From Ptychodera flava (Eukaryota; Hemichordata; Enteropneusta; Ptychoderidae), in assembly GCF_041260155.1 (NCBI RefSeq), contig NC_091940.1:4162501-4226500 (forward strand): 64,000 nt of DNA, written 5' to 3'. Every line of letters starts with the position of its first letter. The first letter of the stretch is position 1. The translations under genes were made by a program, and so were the position numbers. Below the pieces are notes generated by a model. The model saw only the letters and a list, made by a program, of their open reading frames with translations. It was not told the origin of the DNA and did not search any database. Below are positions 59,427 to 64,000 of this stretch, one piece after another.

Positions 59427-61365
59427 AGCCAATGGTTTGTCTGGCAGTGGGATGAAAAAACCGTGAGCAGAAATGTCGCAAGCTTCCATGTTCATCTTCT
59501 GTGCCTTATTTAAGTTGCAAATATTTAGTGATATTTGATGATGTCTAAAGTACTAAGAACTTCAGAAATTTACTTTTTCTTGTAAAAACTTTTTCGCCTG
59601 CACTTTTCATCGTTTTCTTTTTTTCTTCCCAGGAGTCATACTTTAAGTCATGAAAATTTGCATACTATAGGATGGCTTAAATCTTTACTGTGACAGTGTA
59701 TCGTCAATTTATGTTAAAATATACTTTATAACTTGTAACTAGGGTTTTCAATTTTCATCTGCGGTCTGTAATACTTAACACAGTCAAGTGTGAAACTCTT
59801 TAAGTTTTGCACGAACTATAAAAGTGGGTATTTTTCTTGAATACTTTTTACAATGTTGCTGTAAACTGATTCTATTACCAGTGAAAATTTGCTACTAGAA
59901 TACATTATTTTCTTATATCTCTGGCCTGACTCGAACTTTATAGACTGGGACTAGAAAATAAAATAGACTAGATGGGAGAAGTTATCATCTTTGTGTGCTT
60001 TTTTTGTATATATGCCGTTGGCCGAAACGATATGCAATTTTCTCATCTCAAGTCTTCAAAATCGTATTCTTACATGGACAATCATTATGTCAACACTTAG
60101 ATAATCATTTTGTCAACATATCTCTTGATGAGATAGTCATGATCGATTAAAGCCTTAAGTGAAATTGGTGCCAATGAAGCTAATTGGTTATCAAATCATT
60201 GTTTTCACATTTTTTACAATAAGTAAGCAGCTCATGGAGTCAATAGAGAGTTGAAATGGGGATGGCGGCTATTTTGAATTTCAAATCTTGGTAAATATTG
60301 GGTGATTTGTTTCTCCAGTACAAAATTTAACACGGTCTTGGGAATGGTTCAATATTTCTTTACGGAAAGTTGGAACAAATGTTTAGGACTGGTAACATTG
60401 AGGGGCCTATAACCTTGTTACACGTGCATCACAAACGAAACTATTTGTGCTGACCTTAAACCAATCACAATCTTCCTTTGAAGCGCAAAAATCTGACGAC
60501 GAAATCACGATTCAAACTCTCCCCCCCTAACATATATAATACGCAAAAACATTTCTATGAGGAAAATATCATAGTTTTTCAATTTTCTTGCTGTCTGCCT
60601 ATATAAACTCAAGCGTTTCAAAAGTTATTGTCATGCAATATAATTTGTAATCTAACATTTGCTGGTTACGATGCGTGTTCTTATACATCTACGAGAAATC
60701 AACCTTGGGATAAAATGGCTTGCTGGTATACCTTTCAACATGTCTAGTTTGACGACGTTACCTCGATGAAGCCTTTTGATTTCGTGAAAACAGCTTAATT
60801 ACTGTTATGCAAACGGTTAAGTTCAAAAAAGATACAGTTCAGCCGTAATGAAAATGTGAAACTGTCAAAAGTTTGGTTCGTTGAACTGTGTCCGAGACTC
60901 ACCAGGTTCGTGTCGTGAAATGTTTTGAAATTGAAATAAATGAAAATGTGATTTCTGCAAACAGAGTTTGCATCTGTAATTTTAGTATGGAGTATTCAAT
61001 ACGGTAATAAAATTTGATTGAAATGAATAAGCTTACATTCACTTGATTTGAATAGGAAAATGACCACATGGCCGTGGTCTACATTTTAATTGGTTGCCGC
61101 CTATAACGACACTGTACGTGCGTGAAATTGATTAAGTCCATTCTGTAAAACTTTTGCACTGCACCGCCAGCTTGAAAAGAACCTCTGTATGTGATGAATA
61201 ATTGGCCTCTGGTAAAACAAAAAACGTATTGATGGAATATTGTCACTTCAATTGAAAAATGGGAATTTGAAATGCTCGATTTGAAGAAAATGAGATGACG
61301 TCACGTATGACATAGATTATAAGGAAAGGTGGGTTTTTTGAGGAGGCGCTGGTGGTATCTCTACA
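59427..61365. other. Intergenic interval between lectins 2 and 3
   Basis: Contains the 3' UTR of lectin 2 (AATAAA near 59957 is one candidate signal) and a diverged, reversed copy of the R1 repeat family. No coding region seen. Confidence 0.6.
60200..60425 (-). repeat. Diverged R1-family copy 3, reversed
   Basis: Read on the minus strand it has the R1 body order: GTACTGGAGAAACAAATCACCCAATATTTACC, then ATTCAAAATAGCCGCCATCC (key phrase), at lower identity than copies 1 and 2. Ends not resolved. Confidence 0.5.
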
Positions 61366-61372
61366 TATAAAA
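61366..61372 (+). promoter_or_regulatory. TATA box of C-type lectin 3
   Basis: TATAAAA upstream of an inferred non-coding exon of about 61396-61454 that ends at donor CACGAG|GTAAGC. The matching acceptor TTTTTCCAACAG (61608) is 3 nt before the ATG. Confidence 0.55.
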
Positions 61373-61611
61373 CTGATCTACATCATCTCGTCATGATCAG
61401 CTGAAAAGGCAAGGTTGATGCGAATAAGTCAAGCTTTTTGTCTCTGTCCACGAGGTAAGCTATCCTTCCTCTCTGTTCATGTCTTTTGCCGTGACCTACA
61501 ATTTCTATTTATAATTTTCTTCTCACGTTTGACTGGATTAGCTTCGTACCTTGTGTTCTGAAGATAGGCGTGTATAATAAGAACCCGCCGGCTTTGTTTT
61601 TCCAACAGATA

Positions 61612-61662
61612 ATGTCTTTCATAATCAAGTTAAATTTGCTGCTTTTAATACAGGTTTGTTCA
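61612..61662 (+). CDS. C-type lectin 3, exon 1 (signal peptide)
   Basis: ATG follows a TTTTTCCAACAG acceptor by 3 nt; 17 codons; donor TTCA|GTAAGT. A competing donor (CAG|GTTTGT) nine bases upstream is weaker. Confidence 0.82.
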
Positions 61663-63748
61663 GTAAGTACACACATTCCTCTTTATCTATTCACTGATGA
61701 ATTAAATCTCATTCTCTGAGTGTATTATATCCACACAATCCCGCTGACTCTAAATTCAAATCCAAATCTTCCTTATTTTATTTTGATGTTTTGCGAATGC
61801 CTGACCCATCTATCTCTAGATTGTCCCTGAACTTATTTTTATGCACGCTGAAAAGAAAACGGAAATCTCAACCCTTACGTTAGGAACGACATAATATTTT
61901 TCCAAATCCTAATGGAGTCAGTTTTTTTATTACGAAGATGCGAGATGATTGATATAAGATAAAACACTTTCACTGATACTGTATCATTGTCTTTGGTTTG
62001 TTTAGCGCAGCACAATATTTTGCAACTCTGTATACAGTCGTCCCATTTGAAGTGTTTGTAAACAAAATAAATTTTTATGTGTCCTTTTTGATTTCCTCAA
62101 GGTAATATTCGCCCAGTACCAAGCAAGTAAGTACACAGTTCTCATGCTTTCCAGACTGCAATGTTAAATGGTATAATCGATTGATGCTGATACAGGAACT
62201 TTGTATTTGCTACATTGGAAAATGAAAAGTCCGTCATCATTTCTTGATTAGCAAGTGAACGTCTTCAAGCATATCAGTTACAATGGCTGTATTTTCGAAA
62301 TTTGTTTTGATAATCAATGCTTTATAAACTTTTATGTTCCAAATGAGCGGGGAGATTAACAGCAGTCTGAAATCCATGTTCCAATGTGCATTATCCTTCG
62401 TGATGTTCGTCTTGATTTGTAATGATTTCATGTTGAAAAAATGACTGTTTTACCAACACAACCCTAAATTTACTGATTACGTCATGAAAGATGATATTGA
62501 ACCATTTTTTGGTGTGTTAGTTTAAACGATAGATTGTTGCTCTCTATGTTCTCACTCATTATCTTTTAATAGTTTGATGTAGCGCAGCCAGCGACAGAGA
62601 AGAGAGAATATGTCTCGATCTTTCGTTTTCCCTTCTCCAATAGGTACCTGCATTGGGGGCGATAAATTCGCCCTCATGAACGACAAAGTCACCTGGAATG
62701 ACGCTTCGGATATTTGCTTACAATCGTCGGGCCAGCTTGCTGTGTTAAATACAGAAGAAATATCAAACGAACTTGTTGCCTTTATCAATGATAACAGCCT
62801 GAGTGAACTTAACTCTAGAGGTTTCTGGATTGGTCTTCATGATAGGCATTTAGAAGACAGTTTTGAGTGGGTGGATGGTAGTGCAGTCACCTTCACCAAC
62901 TGGTATGGTAATATGCCAGACAATGCCCGTAAAAAAGACCAATGTCATGGCCAGGACTGTGTACAGCTATGGTAAGAACGATTGAAATTCAACTACACAT
63001 GTTAGGTCTTTATTTTTTGTCTTCCTGCCGCCAGAGAAATACCTTTGATGCCGTAAAATGTTACTGTCCAAACCGAGAGACATGCTATGTCAATTTTCAA
63101 AATAGCATCGAAGTATTCAGACCAAAAATATGTTTCTGATGATATGACTTCTAGATATAGGATAGGTTAAATGGAAAAACGGGCATGTAGGGATTGATTT
63201 GGAGGCTTAGAAAATTGCAAAGGTCTGATTCACAACCTATTTCAACATACTCCCTTGTATGTAGACAAATATTTAGGTTGACGGGTTTGAAATAAGGTAG
63301 GTCGGACTACTAGAAATGCAATTTTCCTTGCCGAAGTTCCCGGTCAATAAAGATATGAGGCATTTGACGTCGTCACATCAGATCATGCTCATCGATGCCA
63401 CTATGTACAAAGGTCAAATTCTGGAGAGGGCAAACGATAATTAATCACCTTGCAATTTTACAACTCTGTCGTCAAAGAAACAATTGCGAAAATACATACC
63501 TTTACACTGTTCACTTACTGAATCAACGCACATTCCTGTTGCGATATAGGTATGCTTACACTCAGTTTCTAACAGTGTTAGTGTTGTGTTTCTGAATATT
63601 TGAATGTATGAGTTATGTCTAGCGATGGCTTTAACCTACAATCACATCTCAATGTCTTTAATGTTTAGGAAGAAACCACCGACCACGCCTCTGTGGCAGT
63701 GGGATGACGATTATTGTTTCAAGAGGAAGTTATTTTTCTGCCAATACA
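61612..63748 (+). CDS. C-type lectin 3, secreted (tail exon uncertain)
   Basis: Exons 61612-61662 (51 nt, signal peptide MSFIIKLNLLLLIQVCS), 62102-62126 (25 nt, VIFAQYQA), 62644-62971 (328 nt, CTLD core) and 63669-63748 (80 nt, CTLD end), phases 0, 1, 2 and 1. WIGLHDRHLEDSFEW, WYGNMPDN with MPD at 116-118 in place of EPN/QPD, KKDQCHGQDCVQLW, then WQWDDDYCF and FFCQY. Core exons match lectin 2 exactly in length, so the pair probably arose by tandem duplication. MPD is not a known functional sugar motif, so binding may be altered or lost. A short final exon could be 63912-63982 (see separate entry) or lie beyond the window. Starts after an inferred 5' intron. Confidence 0.86.
62102..62126 (+). 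CDS. C-type lectin 3, exon 2 (25-nt micro-exon)
   Basis: Acceptor GATTTCCTCAAG, donor GCAA|GTAAGT; phase 0 in, 1 out. Three codons longer than the micro-exons of lectins 1 and 2. Confidence 0.75.
62644..62971 (+). CDS. C-type lectin 3, exon 3 (CTLD core)
   Basis: Acceptor TTCCCTTCTCCAATAG, donor CTATG|GTAAGA. STCIGGDKFALMN.. through the MPD loop to CHGQDCVQL. The ATG-led frame that starts at 62610 runs through the acceptor and is not the true start. Confidence 0.93.
63669..63748 (+). CDS. C-type lectin 3, exon 4 (C-terminal CTLD)
   Basis: Acceptor TTTAATGTTTAG, donor TACA|GTAAGT. KKPPTTPLWQWDDDYCFKR..FFCQY; same 80-nt length as in lectin 2. Confidence 0.9.
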
Positions 63749-63911
63749 GTAAGTGAACACATTCTGTCTTCAGTTATAAAAAGTAGCATTTCTTTGCTTT
63801 AAGATGGTAACTTTATGTCATACGAGAGCTATTCAGAGTGTAGGCAAAGCACAAATGCATACCTTTCCCCAAATTATTTTTTTTAAATTTCTACCCATGA
63901 TAATATTTTAG

Positions 63912-63982
63912 TGAAAGCAGCATTTTTCAACAATTTTCGCGCTGCTGGTTTTCCCATTTTGACTGACTCTCCAGAGATCTAA
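63912..63982 (+). CDS. C-type lectin 3, possible last exon
   Basis: After an acceptor ATAATATTTTAG the phase-1 frame reads MKAAFFNNFRAAGFP.. and stops at 63980-63982. It is longer than lectin 2's tail exon and shares no residues with it, so this is only a candidate; the true exon may lie past the window. Confidence 0.25.
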
Positions 63983-64000
63983 TGGTCGACAACCCCATAA

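Noticed and set aside
62610-62643. ATG at 62610 as start of lectin 3
   Set aside because: This codon is upstream of the CTLD exon's splice acceptor. A proper signal-peptide exon with matching phase is found at 61612.

Overview
This window reads as animal nuclear DNA, most likely from a marine invertebrate deuterostome (hemichordate, echinoderm or amphioxus type; the species cannot be fixed from sequence alone). Evidence: AT-rich intergenic DNA full of microsatellites and small transposons, GT-AG introns, TATA boxes, and animal-specific protein families (Toll-like receptor, glycogen-targeting PP1 subunits, NXPE, C-type lectins). There are no operons, prokaryotic features, convincing tRNA or rRNA genes, and no retrovirus-like element that I could recognise.

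Seven protein-coding genes can be supported. (1) 4305-5135 (+), single-exon glycogen-targeting subunit of protein phosphatase 1. (2) 21447-17191 (-), a four-coding-exon NXPE-family type II membrane protein; all phases close in frame if a 53-nt micro-exon is included. (3) 24.8-30.3 kb (+), a Toll-like receptor of 1091 aa in one coding exon, with an inferred non-coding first exon. (4) 34051-34899 (+), a second, diverged PP1 glycogen-targeting subunit. (5) 50153-41743 (-), (6) 54994-59426 (+) and (7) 61612-63748 and beyond (+), three secreted single-domain C-type lectins sharing one exon plan: signal exon, a 16-25 nt micro-exon, a CTLD core exon of about 330 nt, a C-terminal CTLD exon of 74-80 nt, then a short tail exon. 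Most of these exons are too short to appear as open frames and were built from splice-site phase.

The genes form two functional themes: glycogen metabolism (the two PP1 targeting subunits) and innate immunity/recognition (TLR and a three-gene lectin cluster at 41.7-64 kb). NXPE has no assigned pathway here. TATA-like boxes lie at sensible distances upstream of six of the seven genes.

The rest is repeats: a 100-bp near-perfect hairpin (3653-3752), a LINE 3' fragment (16.2-16.9 kb), a 1.9-kb foldback element (22.34-24.21 kb) with a smaller palindrome nested in it, a 1.4-kb element with terminal inverted repeats (38.05-39.47 kb), a TTAA-flanked MITE (43.86-44.12 kb), a second small palindromic family with three copies (36.5, 56.0 and 60.3 kb), a local duplication (32.0/32.7 kb), a SINE-like copy (58.3-58.6 kb), and a 2.3-kb minisatellite of 34-bp units (44.61-46.92 kb) inside an intron of the first lectin gene, part of which has a 159-bp higher-order period.
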